From assembly GCF_029784135.1 (NCBI RefSeq), contig NC_073746.1:164491296-164555295 (forward strand): a DNA stretch of 64,000 nucleotides. Direction: 5' to 3'. Origin of the DNA: Toxorhynchites rutilus septentrionalis. Its lineage: Eukaryota > Arthropoda > Insecta > Diptera > Culicidae. Each line of letters opens with the position of its first letter. Position 1 is the stretch's first letter. Under the pieces are notes generated by a model. It saw nothing but the letters and a program-made list of their open reading frames with translations. It had not been told where the DNA came from and did no database searches. A program made the position numbers and the translations under genes. This document shows, one piece after another, positions 12,539 through 22,783 of this stretch.

Positions 12539-13736
12539 TCACATTTCACATTTCACATTTCACATTTTACATTTTACATTTTACATTTTACATTTTACAT
12601 TTTACATTTTACATTTTACATTTTACATTTTACATTTTACATTTTACATTTTACATTTTACATTTTACATTTTACATTTTACATTTTACATTTTACATTT
12701 TACATTTTACATTTTACATTTTACATTTTACATTTTACATTTTACATTTTACATTTTACATTTTACATTTTACATTTTACATTTTACATTTTACATTTTA
12801 CATTTTACATTTTACATTTTACATTTTACATTTTACATTTTACATTTTACATTTTACATTTTACATTTTACATTTTACATTTTACATTTTACATTTTACA
12901 TTTTACATTTTACATTTTACATTTTACATTTTACATTTTACATTTTACATTTTACATTTTACATTTTACATTTTACATTTTACATTTTACATTTTACATT
13001 TTACATTTTACATTTTACATTTTACATTTTACATTTTACATTTTACATTTTACATTTTACATTTTACATTTTACATTTTACATTTTACATTTTACATTTT
13101 ACATTTTACATTTTACATTTTACATTTTACATTTTACATTTTACATTTTACATTTTACATTTTACATTTTACATTTTACATTTTACATTTTACATTTTAC
13201 ATTTTACATTTTACATTTTACATTTTACATTTTACATTTTACATTTTACATTTTACATTTTACATTTTACATTTTACATTTTACATTTTACATTTTACAT
13301 TTTACATTTTACATTTTACATTTTACATTTTACATTTTACATTTTACATTTTACATTTTACATTTTACATTTTACATTTTACATTTTACATTTTACATTT
13401 TACATTTTACATTTTACATTTTACATTTTACATTTTACATTTTACATTTTACATTTTACATTTTACATTTTACATTTTACATTTTACATTTTACATTTTA
13501 CATTTTACATTTTACATTTTACATTTTACATTTTACATTTTACATTTTACATTTTACATTTTACATTTTACATTTTACATTTTACATTTTACATTTTACA
13601 TTTTACATTTTACATTTTACATTTTACATTTTACATTTTACATTTTACATTTTACATTTTACATTTTACATTTTACATTTTACATTTTACATTTTACATT
13701 TTACATTTTACATTTTACATTTTACATTTTACATTT
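12539..13736 (+). repeat. Heptanucleotide satellite (ACATTTT)n, about 1.2 kb
   Basis: After a few CACATTT units, the heptamer ACATTTT repeats about 170 times with almost no change, ending at the TTTTTCATATTTCAG boundary. Seven is not a multiple of three, so all three plus-strand frames read the same 21-bp cycle as one heptapeptide (HFTFYIL) with no stop. The minus strand meets TAA every 21 bp. The long open frames here are therefore artefacts. Such purity suggests recent expansion or active homogenisation; true length may be compressed in the assembly. Confidence 0.95.
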
Positions 13737-13744
13737 TTCATATT

Positions 13745-13785
13745 TCAGAGAGGGAGAGAAGAGAGAAGAGAGAAGAGAGAAACTA
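13745..13785 (+). repeat. Purine (GAGA) run beside the heptamer array
   Basis: A short run of GAGAGGGAGAGAAGAGAGAAG abuts the array. Strand composition flips from pure pyrimidine to pure purine within about 10 bases. Confidence 0.8.
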
Positions 13786-13919
13786 TGCTTTTTTTTTTGC
13801 TACCAATGTCTCCAAAAATCATTCTCTTCACAAAAATCTACAAGATTAAACGCGTTGCAAGTCGCAAGTTGCAGCTATTAATAAAACAAATAAAATTATA
13901 CCACACCGAGTGAAGAACA

Positions 13920-16900
13920 GACTTTGAAAGCAATGGCCCCATGCTCGAGTTATCCTTAAAAGCGGTCTTGAGAGCCGATCCGCAATGCCTAGGCTCGAAT
14001 AAGAATGGAGTTTTTATCAGAACTAACAGCGGTTACTGAAGCATGAGTATGATTTTTTTTTGCATTGTTATGAACTCACTTACTACCGAGATGGAAATGA
14101 ACCAATCACACGAAATAATGCAGTGTTGAGGATCGTCGCCATTGCAGAATCCAATTCTAATTAGGCCAAGTAATCGTAATCCAAGTTTCTTTTGACCAGT
14201 CTCTAACAATAGCTCACAAGCATAAACGTTCAGAAACGATTGTGTTCGAGTTTGGTCCGTGGATTACCTTGTGGCCGTTTTTAGTGACGTTTAGTTTCAA
14301 AACATTCCAAACCTTGATGAACGTCAAAAGATGTTTTATACCTGAATAGATGCAGACTGTTAAGGGTATTTACAGTGCTCGCAAAACCTTTATTAACGGA
14401 AGCAAAGACTATGGTGGTGTGATTTCGATCGCCTAGGGTATCTACCATGCACAATATCAGAGTCCAAAAAAGTTGATATTTTTTCTCAAATCAAATAAAC
14501 CATTTCGAACCGGGCAGTACCAACGGAAATATTGCCCATGTACGGGGTTTGTGTATTTTCGCGTCTATTTACGTACACGCAACTATACGCACGCCTCGGC
14601 GTCTCAGAGCTTCAGGAAATCTTCGGAAGGCCACTGGTTCATTAGCTTATTATTTTTTGCACACCGATTTTTTTTTCGCACAGCCGTCACAAAGCCACAT
14701 TTTGCGGCGGGTCCGGGGACTCGAGCGTCGTGTGGCGCGAGATATTATATTTCGGCTTTGGCAGTGTGCGCGAATTCCGGCCGGTTATTGGATGGATGAA
14801 ATACGTTGCGGTCTCCAAGTATAAATTATGACCAAAGTGCGCAACACACATCTCTCTCTCTCTCTTTCTCCGTCGTTTTTCTTCTCTCCCTTTTTGTGTT
14901 TGTCTCTTGTTCACACACTCTGGGCACATGGTGCTCGTGTATGGGCTTGGATGAGCTTTTTTGGGGGTTGGTAGGGGACGGTTACCCAGAACAGGTGGGG
15001 TGGTCTGGAGGAGCTTCGCGCCGGTGTGGTGTTGGTGACTTTACAGGGGTTAGCAGTTCAGCTGCTGCATAACAGGCAGCCAGCCAAGCAGGTATATTGC
15101 CTTTTCGCGGTCGTTCCTACTCACAACATACAATACAACGTATTAAATTTTTGCGAACCTTTTTACCCTCCGCCGCCAGCTGCTGTTATGCTTTTCGAAT
15201 TAGGTGTACACATGCACACAGGTTTTATTAGGTATAGGAGGTTCGGAGGTTTCCCCATACACACGACGTTCGCCTTATTTTTGGAGCCGTTTGTTGTGGC
15301 TCTGTGATTCGAGTTTTATGGTGAATTGGGGTTTGTGTGTTTTTTTTCGCTCTCGTGCCGGCGACCTATTTAAATGTCTTTGTGAGCGTTAATAGAGGGC
15401 TGTTGTTTGCCTGTTTCGCATGTTTTGTTGTACTCTTGCAAATTGGGCAGCAGCAAAACATGGTTTTGGCACACAATCGTGGAGAAAATAAAATTACTGC
15501 GCAATTTCTCGCGGATCAATCATCTTTTCCCATGTTTGAAAGCACGGGGGAAGGGGCAGAATACTTGCGCGGAAATAAATGAAACGCAGACATGTGGTAA
15601 ATAATAATGATTGTAATTTTGAAGAAAGGTAAAAAACTGAAAAGAATTAATGGGGCGAAGCAAGGCACTATTGCAAATTCTGCGAAAACATACAGTTTTA
15701 CACGTTATCGCAGAGTGTGTACCACAAATTAATTCTTCTTTTGGACGAAATCGCGAAAATATTTGAATTCCCGCTGGCAAACAACTTAACGAAAATCCCC
15801 ACAAAATTGTGCATGGCGCGCTTTGGCTGTAACAAATACCAGAAATTCCGGTTTTATCAGTGCGCTTCCAAGAGTCGTTTTTGTCGCCTTTATCTTTCCA
15901 CTCTGCCAGCCAGTCACACATGCTCTCGGTCCGCATCTAACGTCCTTGACCATAGGGTAGCTTGTTTATGCAAACCTGCCGCACCATGCGGAATTTATGT
16001 ACCCCTCCTCCTCTTGATGCATTTCGCATTTCTAAGGAAAATCGCACCGATTCGGTGCACAACACTCCGCACACCACTTGTGCGTTGCCATTTTGCGTGC
16101 GAAGCTGCGCCCTTATGCAAAAACGGCGTTAACTGATTTGAGGGCAAGTCGATTGATGGACGATGATGTGTAGAGCGGGTTTAGAGCTCTTTAAATAAAA
16201 AAAAGCACACAAACACACGCCAAGCCACGCCAATCTTCGGCCATTTAAAACGTTAAGAAGCCTGACGACCACGGCAGTGAGTGACTTCAGTCAAAACATG
16301 TGGTCGTAAAAAGCCATGCCACCAGCAGCAGCATCGTTATTATCGAAGGCGTGGAAAGTTGCGTACGTTTCCATACTCGACGACGAGAAGCTCGCCCTTT
16401 TCGTTGCTCGAGGAAGGAGACGCGAAATTGTTTACGCGCTCCCATGCACTTGCATGCACATACGCGGTGTATGTCGCCGCCGTCACATGACCTCGGATAC
16501 CATCCCTCTCTTTCCCTCTCCCCATGACGCAGGACTCCCATCACTGGCGGGATCTGGTTGCCTCAAGTGTTCTGTGGCTAGTGAAGGCCAACGGCTGGCT
16601 CGAGACGAGTTCCCGATCTCCTTCAGCCCCTTTCCACTTTCGTGCATATATCATGCGAGTTGTTAAATGCAACGACGAATTCATCACGAATTGTTACTCT
16701 CGTTCCGGCAACATGTTAGATGGCACCACTTATATGTTGTCGTATATCAAGACATACAAAGTTTGATGAAAAAAGGTGAAAAAATATGAAAGTGCTGCAG
16801 ATAATGTACTAAAAGCCAAGCACTGCAACATGGAAACGGGCACTGTGGAAAAAAGAAAACATTGCAATTGAGGCTCCGCCCGATCGCAGCTTATCGACAC

Positions 16901-17240
16901 GGGTCATAGCGTAAAAGGAGAGTACTTGCGATTTCTATCATACAGTCACGCTTCTGCCAGTGAGCAGTAAACATTCTTTCTTAATGCAGATGTCACACAC
17001 ACAGCGTTCTTGCTTGACACGAAATGCAAAAGCTAAATCACTTCAGAGGGTCGCCAAAAGTGTGTTGTGAATGAAATCGGAGCGGGATTTTATTCGCAGC
17101 TCCATGTTCAAATGATACAAAGCGCTGATTTTCATGCCGTCTGTTGAAGAGTGCTTGTGTATTTTTGCACCATGCACACTCATTGTTGTTGTTTTTATGC
17201 GTTGATAAAGGTAAAGTGAAGTTGATATCATAATTTTGGA
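13920..17240. other. No gene seen; GC-richer unique island
   Basis: Sequence from about 14470 to 16950 is GC-richer and looks single copy, with a TC run near 14850. Open frames on both strands are short (under 140 residues), overlap each other and contain no domain that I recognise. It could be intron, intergenic or regulatory DNA; the sequence does not decide. Confidence 0.4.
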
Positions 17241-17249
17241 TTTTGTTTA

Positions 17250-17510
17250 CTACACATTTCACATACTGTGATGGTGATGCTGTGGTGTGCTTCAATACAC
17301 ATTTTTTTCTGTATCCATCAAATCAAACGAAGATGCTTAGGATCATACAAGATCTGAACAGCAAAAAAGGTTGCGGATCCGATAATATTCAGGTGAATGT
17401 CAGAAAAACTAACGCAGTTGCGTTTTCCAGAATTTTTTTCGGAAATGTTCAACATTTTGCTGTCTGCAGGAAGTTACCCAAACTGTTTGAAGATATACGA
17501 ATTTCAGGCC
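17250..17510 (+). pseudogene. CR1/L2-like LINE reverse transcriptase, 5' segment
   Basis: Translated pieces in shifting frames read FSVSIKSNEDA, then IIQDLNSKKGCGSDNI, then AVAFSRI, then SYPNCLK. This order is the N-terminal part of a CR1/L2-type non-LTR reverse transcriptase (linker, the KKGxGxDxI block, the YPxxLKxA block). The next expected block, NYRPI, is found at about 22784, after roughly 5.3 kb of other transposons. This is therefore the upstream half of the LINE at 22784-24900. Frameshifts and stops show it is dead. Similarity upstream of 17250 is too weak to place an endonuclease. Confidence 0.7.
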
Positions 17511-17621
17511 AACTCGACTGGCCGTTGGCAGCACCATTTCAGATAGCAGTGAAACGTTGTGGGTGTAAAGACATGGGTCATTTAAGCAACTTTTCATACT
17601 TTAAATATTCGAAAAATAATT

Positions 17622-18386
17622 AGACTACTTTTTGGAAAAAGTCAAATTTATTTTTCTTAATTTTTAACAAAAAATCTATGATACCTACAAAATTCATGTC
17701 AAAGGATGAAATGTAGGATATTGTTTGAATTTTTACAAAAAAATACAAAAAATTTGTTGGAAAAAAAATCGCTGATAAAAAAGTTTTTTAAAAAATAAAA
17801 ATTCATTTTTCTCAAAAACTTTTTTTTTTAAATTCCCAAAAAATATATATATGAACAGCCCTTAAAATTTCCAACAGGTCGTCCATACATCGGAAGATGG
17901 GCACTTTTAAAGGGAAAAAGTTTTTCGGACAACAACTTTTTCATGTTTTCTTTGAAAAAAAATACAACTAATCCTAATTTTGTTTAAAGTCAAGATAGCG
18001 ATATAGTGTATTCGACAGAGTTTTATATCTTATTAAAATATGAACTTTTGTCGAAGACATCATCTTTCTATCTGTTATAGTTTTTGGAAATAAGTCATTT
18101 TTGTATGAAGACTCTTGAAAGAATAATGTTTTTTTGCTCGTAACATTTTTTTGTGTGAATACTCACGTTTGACATGTTCTTGACATAGAATAGAAAAAAA
18201 TTAGCAGATCATGCAAATTGCGATAATTTATACATAAAAATGTAACGAATAGAACATAAATAGCATTTTTTCCAAGAAAACCATGAAAAAGTTGTTGTTC
18301 GGAAAACTTTTTCCATGTAAATGTGCCCATCGTCCGATGAATGGAAAACTTGTTGGAATTTTTAAGGGCTATTTGTAGAAATTCGC
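17622..18386. mobile_element. FB1: long foldback element, left part and core
   Basis: The core (about 17870-18385) is nearly palindromic. Left CAGCCCTTAAAATTTCCAAC is mirrored at the right by GTTGGAATTTTTAAGGGCTA, and GAAGATGGGCAC by GTGCCCATCGTCC. The arms also share AAAAAGTTTTTC and ACAACAACTTTTTCATG. Inner words CGTAACATTTTTTTGTGTGA and GACATGTTCTTGACAT lie near the centre. The outer left arm begins near ACTACTTTTTGGAAAAAG. The right outer arm appears displaced to about 19621 by the DD37E insertion. It is non-coding. Confidence 0.7.
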
Positions 18387-19620
18387 CCAGTAGACCGATC
18401 CTTTTGAAAATTTTAGACAGTAAAATAAAAACTAATTAACAACTTTTGGCATTTTCTTTTTATTCATACTTCGAGCCCAAGCCCGTATGCTCGCACCTTC
18501 CTCTTTACCCCGTCCATAAGGTTATGTACAACGTCAGGTTGTAGTTTTTTTTGAACAGAAATCCATTTCCTCTTGAAGTCCGCCTCCGATTTGACAACTT
18601 TTGGGTTCTTCCGGAGGGCCTGCTTCATAATCGCCCAATATTTCTCTATTGGGCGAAGCTCCGGCGCGTTGGGCGGGTTCATTTCCTTTGGCACGAAGGT
18701 GACCCCGTTGGTTTCGTACCACTCCAACACGTCCTTTGAATAGTGGCACGAAGCGAGATCCGGCCAGAAGATGGTCGGGCCCTTGTGCTGCTTCAATAGT
18801 GGTAGTAAGCGCTTCTGTAGGCACTCCTTAAGGTAAACCTGCCCGTTTACCGTGCCGGTCATCACGAAGGGGGCGCTCCGCTTTCCGCAAGAGCAGATCG
18901 CTTGCCACACCATGTACTTTTTGGCAAACTTGGATAGTTTCTGCTTGCGAATCTCCTCCGGAACGCTGAATTTGTCCTCTGCGGAGAAGAACAACAGGCC
19001 CGGCAGCTGACGAAAGTCCGCTTTGACGTAGGTTTCGTCGTCCATTACCAGGCAATGCGGCTTCGTCAGCATTTCGGTGTACAGCTTCCGGGCTCGCGTC
19101 TTCCCCACCATGTTTTGCCTTTCGTCGCGGTTAGGAGCCTTCTGAACCTTGTATGTACGCAGGCCCTGCTTGGTCCGCTGGACGAATGAACTTGACAAAT
19201 TCAGCTTATTGGCGACATCCCGGACCGAACTTCTCGGATCACGTCTAAACTGCTTAACTACGCGCTTGTGATCTTTTTCACTGACGGAGCATCCATTTTT
19301 GCCGTTCTTCACCTTCCGGTCGATGGTTAGGTTCTCGAAGTATCGTTTTAGTACTCTGCTGACCGTGGATTGGACGATTCCCAGCATCTTACCGATGTCC
19401 CGATGTGACAACTCCGGATTCTCGAAATGAGTGCACAGGATTAATTCATGACGCCCTTTTTCGTTCGACGACATTTTTCCAAATTTACGAAAAATTGACA
19501 GTGAAGCATGGCCAACGTGATCTATACACTCTTATCTGCTTATAAGCGAAAGCTGAAGATATAATTCCTAAAAATTAAATTTCTACAGCGTTTTTTCCGT
19601 GATGCAATTTGATGTGACAC
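18387..19620 (-). mobile_element. ITmD37E-type DNA transposon inserted in FB1
   Basis: A transposase gene on the minus strand sits between two halves of an FB element. To the left FB1 stops at GGGCTATTTGTA; to the right FB1 sequence resumes with TATCTATTTTTCCAGAATTTG. The right-hand end carries GGGTGTGTCACATCAAATTG on the minus strand, which looks like a transposon terminus. I could not find its inverted partner on the left, so the 3' terminal repeat may be lost or diverged. A TA target is likely but not certain. Confidence 0.7.
18464..19474 (-). CDS. DD37E transposase of the IS630-Tc1-mariner superfamily (ITmD37E type)
   Basis: An uninterrupted 336-residue protein that would cut and paste its own transposon by a metal-dependent DDE reaction in the nucleus. 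Two helix-turn-helix segments are visible: residues 22-45 (SHRDIGKMLGIVQSTVSRVL) and 82-100 (SVRDVANKLNLSSSFVQR). Catalytic residues: D146 in VMDDETY, D239 in WPDLASCHY and E277 in RPIEKYW. D239 and E277 are separated by exactly 37 residues, the DD37E signature known from mosquito ITmD37E elements. Length fits the superfamily (about 340). The start is the first Met, followed by SSNEKGRHE; the frame ends in TGA. There is no frameshift and no lost catalytic residue, so it is coding-competent on paper. Activity is uncertain because one terminal repeat was not found. GC content is clearly higher than in the flanking DNA, as expected of a recent arrival. Confidence 0.93.
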   Translation of the reverse strand: MSSNEKGRHELILCTHFENPELSHRDIGKMLGIVQSTVSRVLKRYFENLTIDRKVKNGKNGCSVSEKDHKRVVKQFRRDPRSSVRDVANKLNLSSSFVQRTKQGLRTYKVQKAPNRDERQNMVGKTRARKLYTEMLTKPHCLVMDDETYVKADFRQLPGLLFFSAEDKFSVPEEIRKQKLSKFAKKYMVWQAICSCGKRSAPFVMTGTVNGQVYLKECLQKRLLPLLKQHKGPTIFWPDLASCHYSKDVLEWYETNGVTFVPKEMNPPNAPELRPIEKYWAIMKQALRKNPKVVKSEADFKRKWISVQKKLQPDVVHNLMDGVKRKVRAYGLGLEV

Positions 19621-19800
19621 ACCCTTTATATCTATTTTTCCAGAATTTGAAAAGCATATTTTTTTCGAGAAAAATGAATTTCAATTCTAAATTTTTTTTT
19701 TAACAATGAAATTTCATTAACTGACCAACTTTTTGTAAATCTTATAGTTTTTAAATAAAGATTTTTCGAAAAAAGTTGAAAAAACTCAACATTTAAAAAG
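19621..19800. mobile_element. FB1, right outer arm
   Basis: Sequence continuing from the interrupted FB1 core: CCAGAATTTGAAAAGCATA, TCGAGAAAAATGAATTT, then TTTTGTAAATCTTATAG and TAGTTTTTAAATAAAG. The last words match the outer part of FB3 at about 5900 (TTTTGTAGATCTTATTAG, TAGTTTTTAAGTTAAAC). Its end against FB2 is not sharply defined. Confidence 0.5.
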
Positions 19801-20777
19801 AAACCTACAAGAAAATTTATCGGACCTGCAAAATTTTATTCAAAGAATGGAATGTAGGAATTTATTTTGGTTTTCATTAAAAATTACCAAAGAATTTTTT
19901 GGAAAAAAATTAAAATTCATTTTTCTCGAAAACATAAGCTTTTAAAATTCTGAAAAAATAGACATAAATAGCCCTTAAAATTTCCAACATATTTTCCATA
20001 CATCAGACGATAGGCACATCTACATAGAAAAAGTTTTTCGAACAACAACTTCTTCATGTTTATCTTTAAAAAAATACTGTTAATGTTCAATTCGTTACAT
20101 TTTTATGTATAAATTATCACATTTTAAATGCTCTGCTTAAATGTGCTCCCTTGGCCGAGTGGTTAGCGTCATAACTAACATGCCGGGTGTTCAGGTTCGA
20201 TTCCCGTTCTGGTCGGGGGAATTTTTCGTCAAAGAAATTTCCTCCGACTTGCACTGTGATCACGCGTATTCTAGAGCTTGCCACTCAGAATGCATTCAAG
20301 GCGTGTTATTTGGCATAGAAATCTCAACTAAGTACTAATAAAAATGACGCAAGTAATACTACGTTGAGACGGCGAAGTTCCTCTAGGAACGTTAGTGCCA
20401 TTGAAGAAGAAGAAATGCTCTGCTAACTTTTCTCTATTTAAAAACATGTCAAGAACATGTCAAACGTGAGAATTTACACAAAAAAATGTTACGAACAAAA
20501 CATTATTTTTTAGGAGTCTTACAAAAATGACATATATTCCAAAAACTATAAAAGATAGAAAGTTGATGTCTTTGACAGAAGTTTATATTTTAACAAGATC
20601 TAAAACTTTGTCGAATACATTATATCAGTATCTTGACTTTAAACGAAATTAGGATAAGTTGTATTTTTTTCATAGGAAATATGAAAAAGTTGTTATTCGA
20701 AAAACTTTTTCCCTGTATAAGTGCCCATCTTCCGATGTATCGACGACTTGTTGGAAATTGTAAGGGCTATTCATATA
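19801..20777. mobile_element. FB2: second long foldback element
   Basis: The left outer arm (CTACAAGAAAATTTATCGG, GGAATGTAGGAATTTAT) and the core follow FB1 in the same pattern. Left AGCCCTTAAAATTTCCAACA at about 19973 pairs with the right TTGTTGGAAATTGTAAGGGC at about 20750. A SINE interrupts the core at 20138. The right outer arm resumes at 22679 after a Tigger-like insertion: GTTTTTGAGAAAAATGAG, then TTTTTTGTCAGCGAAATTT, matching the reverse complement of the FB1 left arm. It ends at the LINE junction near 22780. Confidence 0.7.
20138..20412 (+). mobile_element. tRNA-derived SINE, copy 1 (12-bp TSD)
   Basis: The tRNA-like head has a pol III A box TGGCCGAGTGG at 20152 and a B box GGTTCGATTCC at 20194-20204. 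A body follows with CACGCGTATTCTAGAGCTTG and CATTCAAGGCGTGTTATTTG, and the tail ends GAAGAAGAA. The direct repeat AAATGCTCTGCT flanks it at 20126-20137 and 20413-20424, so it inserted into the FB2 core by target-primed reverse transcription. It encodes no protein; a short open frame across the head is meaningless. It needs a LINE partner for movement. Confidence 0.92.
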
Positions 20778-22676
20778 CAGTCAACTCTCCCTAACTCGAT
20801 ATCCAAAGGGACCATCGAGTTAGGGAGGTATCGAGATACAGAACATTTTTTCCTAATTTTTTTTATGTCTCAAATTGTCATATATTAGGGTAAGTGTCCC
20901 AATTATGGTATGAATTTGAATTTTTGATTCATTCCCTTAAAGTGAAAAAACACCTTTCTCATATAAAAAAAAAATATTTTTTCCAGAATCTTTCAGGAGG
21001 TGATAGACGGTTATATTTCACGAAAAAATTCCTTCTACGCATATGTTAGAATTTCAACGATGACAGACTTATAGAACTTTTTCTTTGTTTCGGATTCTGT
21101 TGGCTCAAACTGACTCTACATTGAAAAGTATGCTACGTAATCCGATTTTGTTGCTTTCAAAGATGAGAAAATTTCGTACAGGATATAGTAGTGGAACATC
21201 TAAATTAGTGGATTAAACATTTTTGAAGTGGAAAATTTAAAAGTTTTTTTTTATTTGTAATTATTAATTTTTTCCTAAAAATTCATACTAAACTTGATTG
21301 TTTCTATCAATTAAATTAAAGCTCTCTAACCTCTCTACAATCTGTTCTTTGACGCCCAACTTCTATCTCTCTTAATTTCGCTGCAATATCGATATAAACA
21401 ATTCCTGATGAAGATTCAATCAAAATCTTCAAAAATCGCGATTTTTAACCCACTGTACTTATAAAAGCCACTTAAATTTCACCTTAATGCTGAAAGGTTA
21501 ATTTTTTTTCTTGAAATTATTCATATTTGAATTATAAAAAAAAACTTTTTTTTTTTCAAACTGTATACAATCGAGTCCTAAATTTTACATAATCGAATCA
21601 TATATAATCGAGTCTGTATATAATCGAGTCCGACTTGCATGAGGCACTAGGTTAACAAAGAAAATATTGATTAAGTATGTTACTCAAACTGAATTGTAAC
21701 GATCACGCAGGAACTGTTCAATCAGAAAGAAATGTTCGAATAGTTTCACAGGAACATTTTCAGTTGATTTCAATATTCCGGACATATTCTTCAGGTTTGA
21801 TTAAACGTTCGAATTAACATCTCAATAGAACTACTATCTTCAGCGTTCTTCTCAGGTTTTTCACTTTCCACTATATCGGTATCTGGCATCAGATCACAGC
21901 AAATCACGTTTTGGTCCTTTTTGCACTAATTATTAAAAGACATTGAGCAATCGAACGGTATTGTACCGTCGACATCAGCAAGCTCACGACGCATTAATTG
22001 TGCCAGCGGAATATCACTCCCGTCCATGTTGGTTGTGCTTTGAAGTTAGGAATTCCCAGTTTCTGGACAAATTCTCAAGCCATATCCCGAAGAATAGAAG
22101 AGGGGTAAATTATTTTGTCTAGCTTGACAAGACAAAAATTCATTGACCGCTCCAGCTTCTCGATTCTTACCAACCTTATATGCTTTTGGTCTAGATACAA
22201 TTTTCCATTCCGATTCCATTTTTACTTTAGTTTGAGTAGTGTTGATACCGCACTTTGTGCAATACTGAAATTATTTGCAGCTTCAGACCCCTTCCGTCCA
22301 TATTTTTCGACCTGCTCGATGATGCTCAAACCTTGCGCAATGGTTAGCGTTTTGATTGTTCGCTTGAAAGGTTTCTCGTGGTTTTTCATACTTGAAAAGA
22401 AATTGTTTGATGACACGAGCACTCCGTCTTCACTTTCAAGGGCAATTGAAATCTGAGGTAATAACGCACAAAAACATGTACGCGAAAATCAATCGAGTTA
22501 GGGAGGTGAAAATCCATGGAAAAATGAATCAAAACACATCGAGTAAAAGAGGCATCGAGTTAGGGAGGTATCGTGTTATGGAGAGAAGAATGCTTGTAAA
22601 ATCGAAGGTGCCATGAAATCCATCGAGTTAGGGAAAATATCGAGATACAGAACATCGAGTTAGGGAGAGTTGACTG
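20778..22676 (-). mobile_element. Tigger/pogo-like DNA transposon, internally degraded
   Basis: Terminal inverted repeats CAGTCAACTCTCCCTAACTC (left) and GAGTTAGGGAGAGTTGACTG (right) are flanked by TA at 20776-20777 and 22677-22678, the TA target of pogo-like elements. Shorter subterminal words (ATCGAGTTAGGGAGGTATCG and relatives) recur inside both ends. The 1.9-kb interior carries minus-strand remnants of a CENP-B-like transposase. It also contains a block (about 20915-21637) that resembles the separate MITE at 27522-28331. It was inserted into FB2, so it is younger than FB2. Confidence 0.9.
21930..22422 (-). pseudogene. Tigger/pogo transposase remnant (CENP-B-type DNA-binding region)
   Basis: On the minus strand, 22222-22422 reads KRTIKTLTIAQGLSIIEQVE, then SEAANNFSIAQSAVSTLLK. 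This is the first (CENP-B N-terminal) helix-turn-helix of a Tigger transposase. Further along the same strand, near 22000-22080, another frame reads EFVQKLGIPNFKAQPTW followed by RWHN, matching the second (Tc5/CENP-B) DNA-binding helix region. Stops and frameshifts separate the pieces, and no DDD catalytic core is present before the element's non-coding part. It cannot make a functional transposase. Confidence 0.75.
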
Positions 22677-22783
22677 TATTTATTTTTGAGAATTTAAAAA
22701 AAAATACGTTTTTGAGAAAAATGAGTTTTAATTTTTTAAATAACTTTTTTGTCAGCGAAATTTTTCTATTCACTATCAACTAT

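Noticed and set aside
12539..13736. CRISPR-like array
   Set aside because: Units are contiguous 7-mers without spacers, in an animal-type genome.
12379..13913. Two long overlapping frames of 469-500 residues, built of an HFTFYIL heptapeptide repeat
   Set aside because: They are reading-frame artefacts of the 7-bp repeat, which is open in every plus frame; there is no non-repeat domain.
18534..19055. Second proteins overlapping the DD37E transposase
   Set aside because: They are shadows of the transposase in other frames of GC-richer coding DNA.
20143..20215. Free-standing tRNA gene
   Set aside because: A and B boxes are present, but this is the head of a SINE with body, GAA tail and TSD; the same holds at 54762, 58450 and 60061.
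20141..20338. 65-residue protein repeated at 20.1, 54.8 and 58.4 kb
   Set aside because: It is a frame across the SINE head and body, repeated because the SINE is repeated.
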